Shown here one piece after another: positions 24,969 to 34,647 of a stretch of DNA of 64,000 nucleotides. The DNA is taken from the NCBI RefSeq assembly GCF_014395225.1, contig NZ_CP060723.1:5146001-5210000 (forward strand), given 5' to 3'. This DNA comes from Pedobacter roseus (GTDB lineage: Bacteria > Bacteroidota > Bacteroidia > Sphingobacteriales > Sphingobacteriaceae). The notes below the pieces were generated by a model. The model made no database searches. It worked only from the letters and a program-made list of their open reading frames with translations, and was not told the DNA's origin. A program made the translations under genes and the position numbers. Within the stretch, counting starts at the first letter, position 1; every line of letters starts with the position of its first letter.

Positions 24969-26780
24969 ATGAAATTACCTTCTCTCCAACAGCTTTACAA
25001 TGGATTTGTAAACGTAGTTAAACGTTTTCCGCTACAGTTTATCTTTGCAATTGCTGCAACATTGTGCTGGTGCTATTATATCCATATTTCTGATTATCGG
25101 GACTATTCAGAACAGAACGAAAATTTAAAAGATCATTTAATAAAGGCAATTGCCATTTTAAACATGGCGCTCACGCTCTTATTGGCCCTCGATTTAATTT
25201 CAGAACGTAACCAATACGCATTAAAGAAAAAGTGGTTATTGCGTTCAGGTGGCGTACTCATCTGCGTTTTGCTTTATTTTAGCCTCGATCCAGCAAACTA
25301 TTCGGCAGATCTTTATCGCATTTTCTTATTTGCTTTTGCCTTCCATTTGCTTGTAGCCTTTGCACCATTTATCGGGCAGGACAAAGTAAATGGGTTCTGG
25401 CAGTTTAATAAAGCCCTTTTTCTTCGGTTTCTTACCTCTGCACTTTATTCTGCGGTACTATATGCTGGTTTGGCTATTGCCTTGGTTGCCATTGACGGAT
25501 TGTTTAATGCCGAAATTAAATGGCAAACATACATGACCCTATTTGCCATTATTAGTGCGGGGTTTAATACAATATTCTTTTTAGCAGGCATCCCAAGCGA
25601 TTACCAACTGCTGGAAGAGGATCATAGTTACCCAAAAGGCTTAAAAATATTTGCCCAATTCGTACTTATTCCACTGGTGACTATTTATTTAGCGATTTTA
25701 CTCGTTTACGAACTCAAGATCGCCGTGTTATGGGAACTGCCAAAAGGTTTGGTCTCCAGCTTGATTTTAGGTTACGCTGTTTTTGGGATCCTATCCTTGC
25801 TCCTGGTTTTTCCGGTTAAAGAAACGGAAGGCAATAGCTGGATTAAACTGTTTTCAAAGTTCTTTTATGTAATGATGATCCCATTAGTGGTGCTTTTATT
25901 GCTTGCTGTTTGGAAAAGGGTTGGTCATTATGGCATTACAGAAAGTAGGTATATTTTAACAGCACTGGCTTTATGGCTGGCAGGTATAACCATCTATTTT
26001 CTTTTTAGTAAAAAGCAGAATATTAAGGTAATCCCGCTGAGTTTGTGCATCATTTCGCTATTGGCTACTTATGGCCCGCAAAGTGCCTTTTCTATATCTA
26101 AATATTCGCAGTTAAGCCGGTTAAAGCGGATCATGGGCAGTAAGAAAAAAGACGATATTAAAGAAAAACCAGCGGTAATCAGATATCTGGTGTACACCCA
26201 CGGATTAAAAACCCTTCAACCCTTTACCAAAAGAGATCTTGGTAAAATAGAAGAAAAAATAGATGCTACCAATAGCTATCGGTACAGCATGCGCATGAAC
26301 AAGGTTGATACCGCATTGGCTATTTTTAAAGTTAAAGGTGATTTGGAATACGATCACGGTGTGGGTATTACCCTCCAAAATGATCAAAACCAGATTTTAA
26401 ATGTTAAGGGCTATGATTACCTGATCGAAATGAATGGATATCAGGAAAAAAAAATAACCCGGCTTTATGGGACAGATTTAACAACTAATAAAATCGGTTC
26501 AAAACTCCTGCTATTGGTTAATAATCAACCAGCACTGCAGCTTGATTTAAAAGAAGTATTTAAGCAAGCAGTTGATGCATATAAAAAAGGTGCCTTAAAG
26601 GCGACAAATAAAAAACAAGAATACCTTTACCCCGCAAAGCTGATGAGTGTTTCTAAAAATATTAATGGGTATCAATACACCATCATCGTTACCTCTTTAC
26701 AAAGCACCTATTACGAAGATGATGGTAAGGATTATTTTTGGAGTGAAACAAAGAGTTATCTGCTCATTAAAAAGCTATAA
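24969..26780 (+). CDS. DUF4153-like integral membrane protein
   Basis: 603 aa, function not known. The N-terminal two thirds (about 20-380) is a series of roughly ten to twelve hydrophobic segments, including SGGVLICVLLYFSLD, FLFAFAFHLLVAFAPFI and LILGYAVFGILSLLLVF. The region after residue 390 is soluble, with YLVYTHGLKTLQPF and basic/acidic stretches, and probably extracytoplasmic or cytoplasmic as one domain. The layout fits DUF4153. No signal peptide apart from TM1. It diverges from the outer-membrane barrel gene across 137 bases and ends in a clear terminator. Single-gene unit. Confidence 0.7.
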   Translation: MKLPSLQQLYNGFVNVVKRFPLQFIFAIAATLCWCYYIHISDYRDYSEQNENLKDHLIKAIAILNMALTLLLALDLISERNQYALKKKWLLRSGGVLICVLLYFSLDPANYSADLYRIFLFAFAFHLLVAFAPFIGQDKVNGFWQFNKALFLRFLTSALYSAVLYAGLAIALVAIDGLFNAEIKWQTYMTLFAIISAGFNTIFFLAGIPSDYQLLEEDHSYPKGLKIFAQFVLIPLVTIYLAILLVYELKIAVLWELPKGLVSSLILGYAVFGILSLLLVFPVKETEGNSWIKLFSKFFYVMMIPLVVLLLLAVWKRVGHYGITESRYILTALALWLAGITIYFLFSKKQNIKVIPLSLCIISLLATYGPQSAFSISKYSQLSRLKRIMGSKKKDDIKEKPAVIRYLVYTHGLKTLQPFTKRDLGKIEEKIDATNSYRYSMRMNKVDTALAIFKVKGDLEYDHGVGITLQNDQNQILNVKGYDYLIEMNGYQEKKITRLYGTDLTTNKIGSKLLLLVNNQPALQLDLKEVFKQAVDAYKKGALKATNKKQEYLYPAKLMSVSKNINGYQYTIIVTSLQSTYYEDDGKDYFWSETKSYLLIKKL

Positions 26781-26798
26781 ACCAAATCTTTTTCTAAT

Positions 26799-26833
26799 AA
26801 ATGGCCGGCCTTTAACCAGACCGGCCATTTTTG
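26799..26833 (+). terminator. intrinsic terminator of the DUF4153-like gene
   Basis: AAATGGCCGG (26799-26808) pairs perfectly with CCGGCCATTT (26821-26830), then TTGTTTG. It lies about 20 bases past the stop codon. The following 26834-27024 has no gene that I can support. Confidence 0.8.
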
Positions 26834-27024
26834 TTTGTCGATGTTTCAAAAAACAAGCAGGTTTTCGTATAGGTTATTTTGGCGTTCGTCTATAAATACA
26901 AGCTCATGGTATAATAGCCCATAATCGGCTGAAACGTTTTAACCAGATCGCAGTCTTAATTACAAAACCACCTAATTATTAGGGATTTAAAATAAAGATT
27001 TATAAACATAAAAATATTAAGGTC

Positions 27025-27666
27025 ATGAAAACTTCTATCAAAAATTTATTCGCAGCAGCATTAGTAATGCTTACTCTTAGCAGCGCAACATAAGTAGCAA
27101 ACGCAACAGAAAATAATGCCAGCTACACTGCATTAACAAAAGTTAAAAACATCAGCAAAATTGTGGTATCCGGAAATGTGAAACTGATCCTTGTTCAGGA
27201 TGCTAACGAAAGTGTTGAAGTGTACGATCAATATTACACCAAAAATGCCTTGGTACAACAACAGGGAGCAGAATTGAGGATCAGTTCATTCGATAAAAAT
27301 ACATTAACAGTTATTGCACATGTAAATAATTTAACTGCTATCGAAGCTTCAAATACTGCAAGTGTAAGCACTGCCGGAAATTTCAACCTGTTAAACCTAA
27401 GCGTTATTTTAAATGATGAAGCATCGGCAGGTATTAAATCCAATACCGTTAATTTGTCAACAAATGTAAAAGATGATGCATCCTTAAAATTAGAAGGTAC
27501 TACCGATACACACCTGGCTGTAATGGGTGTAGCATCCAAAATAAACATGGCCGGTTTTACTGCTCAGGAAACTAGTATCAGACTAACCGGAAAACCACTT
27601 TTGGCAAAAAACAACAAATCCCGTTACGATGACATACAATTAGATATATTAGAAAAACTATTCTAA
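27025..27666 (+). pseudogene. GIN-domain (DUF2807)-like secreted protein, interrupted by an in-frame stop in the signal peptide
   Basis: ATG at 27025 opens MKTSIKNLFAAALVMLTLSS, a good signal peptide, but codon 23 is TAA (27091-27093), followed in the same frame by VANATENNASYTALTKVKN and about 190 codons to the stop at 27664-27666. The downstream part is adhesin-like: ISKIVVSGNVKLILVQ, SVEVYDQYYT and LTAIEASNTASVST, repetitive beta structure as in GIN/DUF2807 proteins. A GTG at 27163 could restart translation, but that product would have no signal. Explanations are a real nonsense mutation, a sequencing error, or rare readthrough. Terminator follows. Confidence 0.75.
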
Positions 27667-27685
27667 CTCCATCATATATTTTACC

Positions 27686-27722
27686 AAAAAGGCGCTGAAT
27701 TTAGATTTCAGCGCCTTTTTTT
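27686..27722. terminator. bidirectional intrinsic terminator
   Basis: AAAAAGGCGCTGAA pairs with TTCAGCGCCTTTTT, giving T-runs on both strands between the GIN-like pseudogene and the convergent ALDH7 gene. Confidence 0.85.
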
Positions 27723-27731
27723 GTTAAACAT

Positions 27732-27763
27732 AGATTGCTTCGTTGTTCCTTCTCGCAATGACG
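27732..27763. repeat. half copy of the CGTCATTGCGAG repeat
   Basis: AGATTGCTTCGTTGTTCC followed by TTCTCGCAATGACG matches the right arm of the element at 53745-53863. It sits just past the ALDH7 stop codon. Confidence 0.55.
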
Positions 27764-27771
27764 ATTCTTCT

Positions 27772-29313
27772 TTACAAATCAAATTTAATTCCCTGCGCCA
27801 ATGGTAAAGTATTCGAATAATTGATCGTATTGGTTTGCCGGCGCATATAAGCCCTCCAGGCATCCGATCCGCTTTCTCTACCGCCACCGGTTTCTTTTTC
27901 ACCACCAAAAGCACCCCCAATTTCGGCACCAGAGGTACCAATATTTACGTTGGCAATACCACAGTCTGATCCTTTAGCAGATAAGAAATGTTCTGCTTCT
28001 CTTAAATTTAAGGTCATAATGGCTGAAGATAAACCTTGTGGAACGCCGTTTTGCAGGGCAATGGCTTCATCTAATGTTTTATATTTAATCAGGTATAAAA
28101 TTGGCGCAAAAGTTTCGTGCTGAACAATTTTATAATCATTCTGAACTTCAGCAATGCAAGGTTTTACATAACATCCGCTTGCATAAGCATCGCCCGATAA
28201 AACATCGCCCTCTACCACAAAATTACCACCCTCTGCTTTACATTTTTCTATCGAATCTAAATAAGCTGCAACAGCATCGGTATCAATCAGCGGACCAACA
28301 TGGTTATTTTGATCCAGTGGATCGCCAATGCGCAGTTGTCCATAAGCTTTAACCAGTTTCGCGGTAAAAGCGTCATATACACTTTCGTGAATAATCAACC
28401 TACGGGTAGAAGTACAACGTTGTCCGGCAGTGCCAACCGCACCAAATACAGCGCCGATTAAACTCATATCCAGATCTGCATGTTCCGAAATAATGATGGC
28501 ATTGTTACCACCCAATTCGAGCAGGCTTTTACCTAAACGTGCACCCACCGCTGCACCAACTGCTTTACCCATACGGGTTGATCCGGTAGCTGAAACCAAC
28601 GGAACCCTGCTATCATTTGTCATTAATTCACCTACTGTTCTATCGCCCAATACCAGGTTACAAACCCCTTCTGCAACATTATTGGCTTTAAAAACCTTTG
28701 CAATAATATGCTGACATGCAATGGCAGTCAGAGGTGTTTTTTCTGACGGTTTCCAAATGCATACATTCCCACAAACGAGAGCCAAAGCTGCATTCCAGCT
28801 CCAAACCGCTACGGGAAAATTAAAGGCCGAAATAATACCTACAATACCCAGCGGATGCCATTGTTCGTACATCCGGTGGCTGGGGCGTTCGCTATGCATG
28901 GTTAAACCATAAAGCTGCCGCGATAAACCTACCGCAAAATCGCAGATATCGATCATTTCCTGTACTTCGCCAAATCCCTCCTGCAAACTTTTACCCATTT
29001 CATAAGAAACCAGCGTGCCTAATGCCTCTTTATTTTCGCGCAGGGCATCGCCAAACTGACGTACAATTTCTCCTCTTTTCGGCGCAGGCACAGTACGCCA
29101 TTCCTTAAATGCCGTTTCTGCTTTTACCACAATGGCATCATAATCTGTAACACTTGCAACGCTTGCTGAAGCAATCAGTTTACCATCAACTGGCGAGTAG
29201 CTTTCTAATTTTTCTGTGTTCGTTGCTCCGCCCCAATTGCTTCCCGTACTATAGGCTGCATTATCTGCTTTTATACCTAATCTGTTTAAAATGGATTGAA
29301 TATCTGTAGTCAT
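27772..29313 (-). CDS. amaB: L-aminoadipate-semialdehyde / piperideine-6-carboxylate dehydrogenase (ALDH7, antiquitin-like)
   Basis: Oxidises alpha-aminoadipic semialdehyde to aminoadipate in lysine degradation, with NAD+. The 513-aa cytoplasmic protein shows the ALDH7 pattern: ISAFNFPVAVWSWNAALA, CIWKPSEKTPL, LELGGNNAIII with the canonical general-base Glu, catalytic Cys in TAGQRCTSTRR, and IANVNIGTSGAEIGGAFGG, which carries the aminoadipate-contacting loop of antiquitins, followed by KETGGGRESGSD. Monocistronic: convergent with the GIN-like pseudogene and divergent from the aminopeptidase gene. Unlike the GapN-like enzyme at 945-2570 it keeps all canonical catalytic motifs. Other lysine genes are not in the window. 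Confidence 0.87.
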   Translation of the reverse strand: MTTDIQSILNRLGIKADNAAYSTGSNWGGATNTEKLESYSPVDGKLIASASVASVTDYDAIVVKAETAFKEWRTVPAPKRGEIVRQFGDALRENKEALGTLVSYEMGKSLQEGFGEVQEMIDICDFAVGLSRQLYGLTMHSERPSHRMYEQWHPLGIVGIISAFNFPVAVWSWNAALALVCGNVCIWKPSEKTPLTAIACQHIIAKVFKANNVAEGVCNLVLGDRTVGELMTNDSRVPLVSATGSTRMGKAVGAAVGARLGKSLLELGGNNAIIISEHADLDMSLIGAVFGAVGTAGQRCTSTRRLIIHESVYDAFTAKLVKAYGQLRIGDPLDQNNHVGPLIDTDAVAAYLDSIEKCKAEGGNFVVEGDVLSGDAYASGCYVKPCIAEVQNDYKIVQHETFAPILYLIKYKTLDEAIALQNGVPQGLSSAIMTLNLREAEHFLSAKGSDCGIANVNIGTSGAEIGGAFGGEKETGGGRESGSDAWRAYMRRQTNTINYSNTLPLAQGIKFDL

Positions 29314-29437
29314 ATATCTAACGATTTACACAAAAAAACAAAAAATTAAGTTAAAGCAGGTTACATTTGGTGCTTTACTTTTACCACAATTCTTAATATC
29401 TTGCTTTAAAGATAACTGACTTATAAAATCTTAAAAA

Positions 29438-31948
29438 ATGAATAAAAAATTTATTGCCTGTGGGGTAATACTGGTTTCAGCTTTTATGGCTCATCCACTT
29501 TTCGCACAGGAACAACCTACAGAAAAGTCAAACAACCTAAGTGTTTACCGCGTAACTGCAACTAAGGTTAATGACCTGGTGCACACCAAACTCGATGTGT
29601 CTTTTGATTATGCAAAACGCTATTTGAATGGTAAGGAATGGGTAACCTTAAAACCCCACTTTTACCCTACAGATTCTTTAACCCTCGATGCGCAGGGCAT
29701 GGACATTAAAACGGTTGCCATGGTTGGCGCAAAAGGAAATACGCCACTTAAATATGTGTATAACGACAATAAATTGCACATCACCCTCAATAAAAAGTAC
29801 ACCAATACAGAAAATTATACCATTTATATCGCTTATACCGCCAAACCAGATGAGCTTAAAGTAAAAGGAAGTGCAGCCATAACCGATGCCAAAGGCCTCT
29901 ATTTTATCAACCCTGATGGTACCGATAAAAATAAACCAACACAGATCTGGACACAGGGCGAAACGGAATCATCGTCAGCCTGGTTTCCTACGATAGATAA
30001 ACCTGATCAGAAAACCACCGAAGAAATTTCGATGACCGTAAAATCGAAATACACCACACTTTCTAACGGCAAATTAGTTAGTCAGAAAGCCAATGCCGAT
30101 GGCACCAGAACCGATACCTGGAAAATGGACCTGCCGCATTCGCCATATTTATTTATGATGGCCATTGGAGAGTTTAAGGTTACCAAAGATACCTATAAAG
30201 GTAAAGAGGTAAATTATTACCTGGAGCCTAAATTTGCTCCTTATGCTAAACAAATCTTCGGAAAAACACCCGACATGATCCAGTTTTACAGCAATATTTT
30301 AGGTGTAGATTATCCATGGAATAAATATTCGCAGGTAGTGGCCAGAGATTATGTTTCGGGTGCGATGGAAAACACGACCGCAACTTTACACGGTGAGCAG
30401 GTACAAAAAACAGACCGCGAATTATTAGACGGGAATGAAGAAGGAACCATTGCACACGAACTTTTCCACCAGTGGTTTGGCGATTATGTAACAGCCGAAT
30501 CTTGGTCTAACTTAACCATGAACGAATCTTTTGCCACTTTTGGCGAAGTAATCTGGCATGGACATGATGCGGGTCAGGATGCAGAAGACAAATCACGTTA
30601 TGAAAAACTTCAATCCTATTTAGGATCGACCAAGAAAGGCGAAAGTCCGGTATTGGCCCGTTTTTATTATAACGATAAAGAAGACATGTTTGATAATGTG
30701 AGTTATGCCAAAGGTTCGATCATTTTATATGCGCTTAAAAACCAGATGGGCGATGCAGCTTTTTACAAATCGCTTAACCGCTATTTAACTACAAACGCTT
30801 TCAAAAATGGCGAAACTCACCAGCTACGTTTAGCGATGGAGGATGTGACCGGTAAAGACTGGAGCCCTTACTTTAACCAGTGGTATTACAATGGTGGCCA
30901 CCCGATTTTAAGCATCGATTATGGGTATGAAAACGGTAAAGCAACCATTAAAGTGAAACAAACTCAGGATTCGAGCGTACAGACTTTTACCTTACCGGTT
31001 AAAATTGACATTTATGCGGGTGGTAAAAAAATCAGAAAAGATATCCTGATCAACAGCCGTGAGCAAAATTTTAGTTTTGAAGTAAGCGCTAAACCGGATC
31101 TGATCGATTTTGACGTAGACAAAATCATCGTTGGAGAATCCAATGATAATAAAACAGCCGAAAACTATTATTTCCAGTATAAAAATGCACCTAGCTATGC
31201 CAATAGGATTGAGGCTTTGCAATTTATTATGCAGAGCAAAGCCAACAGCGGTCAGCAGGTATTGTTGGAAGGATTAAAGGATAAATCAGGCGATTTACGT
31301 GCTTTAAGCATTGATGGCATTAACCTGGAAGATGCAAACATAAAAGCCGCAGCCTTACCAATTTTGCTTCAAATGGCAAAAAGCGATAAAGATACCGAGG
31401 TAAGATCTGCTGCGATTATAAAATTATCAGAAACCGGCGATCAGGCCTATAAGGCATTGATGTTAGAAAGCCTCAAAGACCGATCGTATAAAGTACTGGC
31501 TGCAGGCATTAGTGGTTTAACCAAACTGGCCCCACAAGAAAGTATTGCAGCATTATCAGCTTTAGATGCGGATACGAAAGACCACATTGCACCTTCTATT
31601 GCATCGCTTTACATCAGCGATCCGAAAGATGAGCACCAGGCGTTTTACGAGAACATTATGCTCACCGGCGACCGCAATAAAATTTTCGGTGTAATTGGTC
31701 AGTATTTCCAGTATTTAAGGGCAAATACAAACCCTGCTATTACCGAAAAAGGAATTAACAACATCAGCAGCGCGATTGAAAGATTAAAACTGCAATCGTA
31801 TTTAAATAAACAGTTGGCAGGCGCTTATACCGCCACTGCACAGGCCAAAGCAAAACAGGCCGCAGCAGCCAGCGGAGAGGCCAAAACAAACCTGAACAAA
31901 CAGGCAGAACTGTTTAAAAAAGGTGCTGCAGATTTAGAAAAAGAATAA
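29438..31948 (+). CDS. secreted M1 family metallo-aminopeptidase with HEAT-like repeats
   Basis: Zinc aminopeptidase that trims N-terminal residues from peptides, probably in the periplasm. The 836-aa protein has a signal peptide ending HPLFAQ. An N-terminal beta-rich domain is followed by the catalytic domain with exopeptidase motif GAMEN (308-312), zinc site HELFH (340-344) and the second Glu ligand in TMNESFATF. An Ig-like region follows from about 500 (HPILSIDYGYENGKATIKV). Residues about 585-780 look like HEAT repeats (DLRALSIDGINLED, DTEVRSAAIIKLSE, YKVLAAGISGLTKL). The C-terminus is Ala/Lys rich and coiled. Single-gene unit. Confidence 0.9.
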   Translation: MNKKFIACGVILVSAFMAHPLFAQEQPTEKSNNLSVYRVTATKVNDLVHTKLDVSFDYAKRYLNGKEWVTLKPHFYPTDSLTLDAQGMDIKTVAMVGAKGNTPLKYVYNDNKLHITLNKKYTNTENYTIYIAYTAKPDELKVKGSAAITDAKGLYFINPDGTDKNKPTQIWTQGETESSSAWFPTIDKPDQKTTEEISMTVKSKYTTLSNGKLVSQKANADGTRTDTWKMDLPHSPYLFMMAIGEFKVTKDTYKGKEVNYYLEPKFAPYAKQIFGKTPDMIQFYSNILGVDYPWNKYSQVVARDYVSGAMENTTATLHGEQVQKTDRELLDGNEEGTIAHELFHQWFGDYVTAESWSNLTMNESFATFGEVIWHGHDAGQDAEDKSRYEKLQSYLGSTKKGESPVLARFYYNDKEDMFDNVSYAKGSIILYALKNQMGDAAFYKSLNRYLTTNAFKNGETHQLRLAMEDVTGKDWSPYFNQWYYNGGHPILSIDYGYENGKATIKVKQTQDSSVQTFTLPVKIDIYAGGKKIRKDILINSREQNFSFEVSAKPDLIDFDVDKIIVGESNDNKTAENYYFQYKNAPSYANRIEALQFIMQSKANSGQQVLLEGLKDKSGDLRALSIDGINLEDANIKAAALPILLQMAKSDKDTEVRSAAIIKLSETGDQAYKALMLESLKDRSYKVLAAGISGLTKLAPQESIAALSALDADTKDHIAPSIASLYISDPKDEHQAFYENIMLTGDRNKIFGVIGQYFQYLRANTNPAITEKGINNISSAIERLKLQSYLNKQLAGAYTATAQAKAKQAAAASGEAKTNLNKQAELFKKGAADLEKE

Positions 31949-31971
31949 TTATTAAATCGCATTTTTTAACA

Positions 31972-32003
31972 AAGGGCTGGCATGGTAAACATTGCCGGCC
32001 CTT
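31972..32003 (+). terminator. hairpin after the M1 aminopeptidase
   Basis: AAGGGCTGGC (31972-31981) pairs with GCCGGCCCTT (31994-32003) with one U-G pair; ATG/CAT can extend it into the loop. No T-run follows, so termination efficiency is uncertain. Confidence 0.5.
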
Positions 32004-32016
32004 GCTGTTACCAAAC

Positions 32017-32080
32017 ATTCCTACGGAACGAAAAAATATGTAAACATTTTTTTCTACCCATCAGGCGTTCCGATGGAACG
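32017..32080. repeat. double TTCC-N3-GGAACG hairpin element
   Basis: TTCCTACGGAACG and CGTTCCGATGGAACG flank a palindromic AT core (AAAAAATATGTAAACATTTT). The symmetry suggests an intergenic repeat; I see no gene in 32004-32167. Confidence 0.4.
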
Positions 32081-32167
32081 GCTTATACATTGGCGTATAG
32101 CAGCCCTAAATAGTAGCACCAACAGCTGTACCTAAACGCCACTATGATGTAAAACTATTTCTATCCA

Positions 32168-32203
32168 ATAAAAAAGCCCCAAGGAATAATCCCTGAGGCT
32201 TTG
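32168..32203 (-). terminator. intrinsic terminator of the SusC/SusD/DUF1735 operon
   Basis: AAAGCCCCAAGG and CCCTGAGGCTTT form an imperfect stem around AATAAT. On the minus strand it ends in a T-run, 20 bases past the DUF1735 stop. Confidence 0.7.
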
Positions 32204-32222
32204 AAAAAATGTTTTTTATTTC

Positions 32223-33116
32223 TTAACGAGGTGATACATACGTAAGTGTATCTGTAGCATACCTGCTTGTCGGACTAGCACCCCATTTAAAAGAAAGATA
32301 AAAAGTTTTAGTGGCCGGATCGTAACGGTTATCGTAAGCCGGATCGTTAGCTAAAGTTGCATTACCTGTACTTTTCATCGTCACTTTGTTGGTTGCAGGA
32401 TTAACATTAATGGTTAAACCATCAATACCTCCTGCGCCATTTCCATCAGCCCAAATTTGAGCAAAATTGACAGCATTGGCACCATTACTTGACAAATCTT
32501 TACTTAAATTTTTAAAGTACCCGGTAAGACCACCAGTGTCACCTTCTCTAAAAACATAGCCTTTTAAAGTATATTTTCCATCATAACGGTTTCTAACCGC
32601 AACCTTGATTACCACTGCACCAAAATTTTTACTGATCACCTCTCCCGATGCATCAGTAATTTTTATTGGCAATCCATAACTAAGCGCAGGATCCAGCGCT
32701 GTACTTACAAATTTCACAGGAATCTGTACTCTACGGGTATTCGCAGGAATGGTAATGGTTATAGAGGTGCTGAAGGCATTCGATGGCACTATGGTTAATG
32801 GTGCATCAGTATGGGCAGCATTATACTTATCAAGTGTAGCAGGATCTACCGATAAGGTTACTTTAATATCAGTTGCCTTTGTGCTGGAAGCAGCATAGTT
32901 GATATAGTAAAAGTAATCGCTGGGTGTATCCTGCTGGATAAGCGAGGTACTTAACGAATTTACACCGCCATCACCAACCGGCGAGCCAACAGGGATTTCG
33001 ACAACAGGAGTTGTAGCCGAAAAATCAGGTTGTTCGTTCTTATTTTTTAAACAAGACGAAAGACTTACAATGCATAACATTGCCGCAAGTCCGTTGAATA
33101 TATTTTTATTTTTCAT
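32223..33116 (-). CDS. DUF1735-containing surface lipoprotein
   Basis: The start is placed at 33116 (MKNKNIFNGLAAMLCIVSL) because a lipoprotein signal with SSC lipobox begins there; the open frame continues 23 codons upstream with no such signal. The 297-aa product has an N-terminal beta-sandwich of DUF1735 type (about 55-150: TDIKVTLSVDPATLDKYNAAH and IPANTRRVQIPVKF) and a C-terminal lipocalin-like region (YTLKGYVFREGD to TFYLSFKWG). Such proteins accompany SusC/SusD and bind glycans at the surface. It starts 13 bases after the SusD stop and is third in the operon. Confidence 0.8.
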   Translation of the reverse strand: MKNKNIFNGLAAMLCIVSLSSCLKNKNEQPDFSATTPVVEIPVGSPVGDGGVNSLSTSLIQQDTPSDYFYYINYAASSTKATDIKVTLSVDPATLDKYNAAHTDAPLTIVPSNAFSTSITITIPANTRRVQIPVKFVSTALDPALSYGLPIKITDASGEVISKNFGAVVIKVAVRNRYDGKYTLKGYVFREGDTGGLTGYFKNLSKDLSSNGANAVNFAQIWADGNGAGGIDGLTINVNPATNKVTMKSTGNATLANDPAYDNRYDPATKTFYLSFKWGASPTSRYATDTLTYVSPR

Positions 33117-33129
33117 TGTTTTAACTGAT

Positions 33130-34632
33130 TTATTTAACGTCCCAGAAAATTCTAGTAGTAAATTGGTTAATTGTACCTTCTGCAATTACATTCGCAGAGT
33201 TGGTGTTATATTCCCTTTGCGGATACAACATTCTTACCGGAATCTTTTTAGTGGTTACTGTTGAAGCAATAGAAATCGGCATGTCAGCAGGAAGCTCTAA
33301 GCGCCTGTAATCTGTCCAAGGTTCGATATCATTTGTACCGTTCATTGCTGCCCATTTCTGTTTAATGATCAGGGCAATTTTATCGGTATTGCTTGCCCAG
33401 GTTGCCACAGACTGATTGGCAAGGTAAGTTGCAGCATCTGCAGCGGTTAAACCCAGGTAAACAAAGTTAGCCGTTACAGCTGCTTCATAATTTGCTTGTG
33501 CACTACCGGTAATATATCCCCTTTGGGCTGCTTCAGCCTGAATGAATAAACTTTCAAAATCTGTCATAATAGGCTGAGATTGATCAAATGATTTTAGTAC
33601 ACCTTTACCAATGCCAGAAACTGTAGTGAGTGTTTGATCGAAATTTACATCCTGTCCCCAAACCAAACTTACATAGGAGCTTCCTGCACCATCATTAACT
33701 GTGCTGTAGAACTTGCCTAATCTTGGATCGCTATTATTTTTAAGGAAATCCATGCCGTATGTGCTGGCTAGCATATAAGTGTGTGATGCTGTTTTGTCGC
33801 CATTGGCAGCATAACCGTATACTCCCCAGAATGGATTTTGCTTGCCGGATGTATTTAAATATCCCGGATTGTTAAACATTCCTTCTCCTGTTCCAATGTA
33901 CCCAAATCCATTTGCCGTAATTTTTGCAATCTCATCTCTGATATATTGTTCCCTTCCAGGTATTTCCGATTGACGCAAAAGAATCCTAAGTTTTAACGTA
34001 TTGGCAAATTTACCCCATTTTTTCACGTCTCCCTTAGCGTAAATATCTGCTGAAATATCCGATGGACTTACAGTTGCTGTTTTGAATAAATTTGCTGCTG
34101 TATCTAATTGTTTGGCAAGATCTTCATAAACTGCCTGTGCTTTATCGTATTTAGGATTAAGAAAAAGAACCGATTTAGACGCCTGTGTGTAAGGCACATT
34201 ACCGTAAAAATCTACCAGGTATTGGTAATCCCAGGCTTTCATTGTTTTGGCTACAGCCACAAAGAAATTTTGCCCTGTCGCTTTACCCTGTTTTTCCAGG
34301 GAGGCGTAATCGTTAAGATTATCATAAAGATTGCCCCAAAGTGTTGTGGAACCACTCCAGTTGGTAGTAAAATTGTACGAACGCTCTTCATACCATCCAG
34401 AAACACCACCCGGTGTCATCCAATAATTCATCCATAAGGCTGCAAAGCTGTAAAAAATAGAACCGCCAGTAGTGTATGCAGCAGTATTGTTTAAAGCACC
34501 CGTTAATATTAAAGCAGGCTTAACATTTGTAGCGTTGTTGGGATTATCATTAATATCTAAAAAACCCTTTTTACAGGCACCAAGCATTAATACTGCCGAT
34601 ACCATAAACACATATATTAATTTCTTTTTCAT
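33130..34632 (-). CDS. SusD/RagB-like nutrient-binding lipoprotein
   Basis: Outer-membrane surface lipoprotein that caps the SusC transporter and binds its ligand. The 500-aa product begins MKKKLIYVFMVSAVLMLGAC, with a clear lipobox LGAC, then KKGFLDINDNPNNAT, the usual SusD N-terminus. TPR-like helices follow, with WDYQYLVDFYGNVPYTQA and ESLFIQAEAAQRGYITG, typical of the SusD_2 subfamily. It lies 15 bases after SusC and 13 before the DUF1735 gene. Substrate unknown, since no carbohydrate-active enzyme is next to the operon. Confidence 0.92.
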   Translation of the reverse strand: MKKKLIYVFMVSAVLMLGACKKGFLDINDNPNNATNVKPALILTGALNNTAAYTTGGSIFYSFAALWMNYWMTPGGVSGWYEERSYNFTTNWSGSTTLWGNLYDNLNDYASLEKQGKATGQNFFVAVAKTMKAWDYQYLVDFYGNVPYTQASKSVLFLNPKYDKAQAVYEDLAKQLDTAANLFKTATVSPSDISADIYAKGDVKKWGKFANTLKLRILLRQSEIPGREQYIRDEIAKITANGFGYIGTGEGMFNNPGYLNTSGKQNPFWGVYGYAANGDKTASHTYMLASTYGMDFLKNNSDPRLGKFYSTVNDGAGSSYVSLVWGQDVNFDQTLTTVSGIGKGVLKSFDQSQPIMTDFESLFIQAEAAQRGYITGSAQANYEAAVTANFVYLGLTAADAATYLANQSVATWASNTDKIALIIKQKWAAMNGTNDIEPWTDYRRLELPADMPISIASTVTTKKIPVRMLYPQREYNTNSANVIAEGTINQFTTRIFWDVK

Positions 34633-34647
34633 GTTTTTTGTTAATTG

